Assembly (NCBI GenBank): GCA_003695505.1
Contig: RFIY01000298.1
Span: 1-13,498 of the forward strand
DNA: 13,498 bases
Direction: 5' to 3'
Source of the DNA: Candidatus Dadabacteria bacterium
GTDB lineage: Bacteria > J088
Part shown: positions 13,487 through 13,498 of the stretch, piece by piece
Layout: every line of letters starts with the position of its first letter
Numbering within the stretch: position 1 is the first letter of the stretch
Translations under genes and position numbers: made by a program
Notes under the pieces: model-generated
Told to the model about the DNA's origin: nothing
Database searches by the model: none
What the model saw: only the letters and a program-made list of their open reading frames with translations

Positions 13487-13498
13487 CTGCCCAGGCGA

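Overview
This 13.5 kb stretch of high-GC bacterial DNA is densely packed and shows no rRNA, tRNA or CRISPR array. Lipid A/Kdo genes (kdsD, kdsC, an LpxL-type acyltransferase), an RseP-type site-2 protease and the rpsB-tsf-pyrH-frr-uppS order point to a diderm bacterium in or near the Proteobacteria. Class-level placement is not possible by eye. EF-Ts is a short form, S2 carries a long acidic Ala/Glu tail, and cdsA/dxr are missing between uppS and rseP, so it is not a typical enteric-like gammaproteobacterium.

Left part, minus strand (about 1-2540): a four-gene run that reads DMT/EamA transporter, LigB-type class III extradiol-dioxygenase-like protein, AMMECR1 protein, then AmrS radical-SAM enzyme (cut by the window edge). 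The last three overlap by 4 and 1 bases. This is a variant of the conserved but functionally unassigned AMMECR1/Memo/radical-SAM system, with a free-standing LigB-type protein where Memo usually sits.

Middle (2615-4291): an alpha/beta hydrolase on the plus strand and ndk on the minus strand converge on one shared bidirectional terminator.

Right part, plus strand (4405-13330): a well-formed promoter and structured leader drive rpsB-tsf. After a 109-base spacer with its own promoter-like signal and two mutually exclusive hairpins come pyrH-frr-uppS-rseP-tsaB-kdsD-kdsC-acyltransferase, mostly with 1-4 base overlaps or very short gaps. The set joins translation (S2, EF-Ts, RRF, TsaB), UMP supply (PyrH), and envelope building (undecaprenyl diphosphate, site-2 protease, Kdo, lipid A acylation). 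A cyclic-nucleotide-binding protein follows behind its own promoter.

Right edge (13375-13486): a 112-base, non-coding, MITE-like element with perfect 20-base terminal inverted repeats and a possible 4-base target duplication (CTGC).
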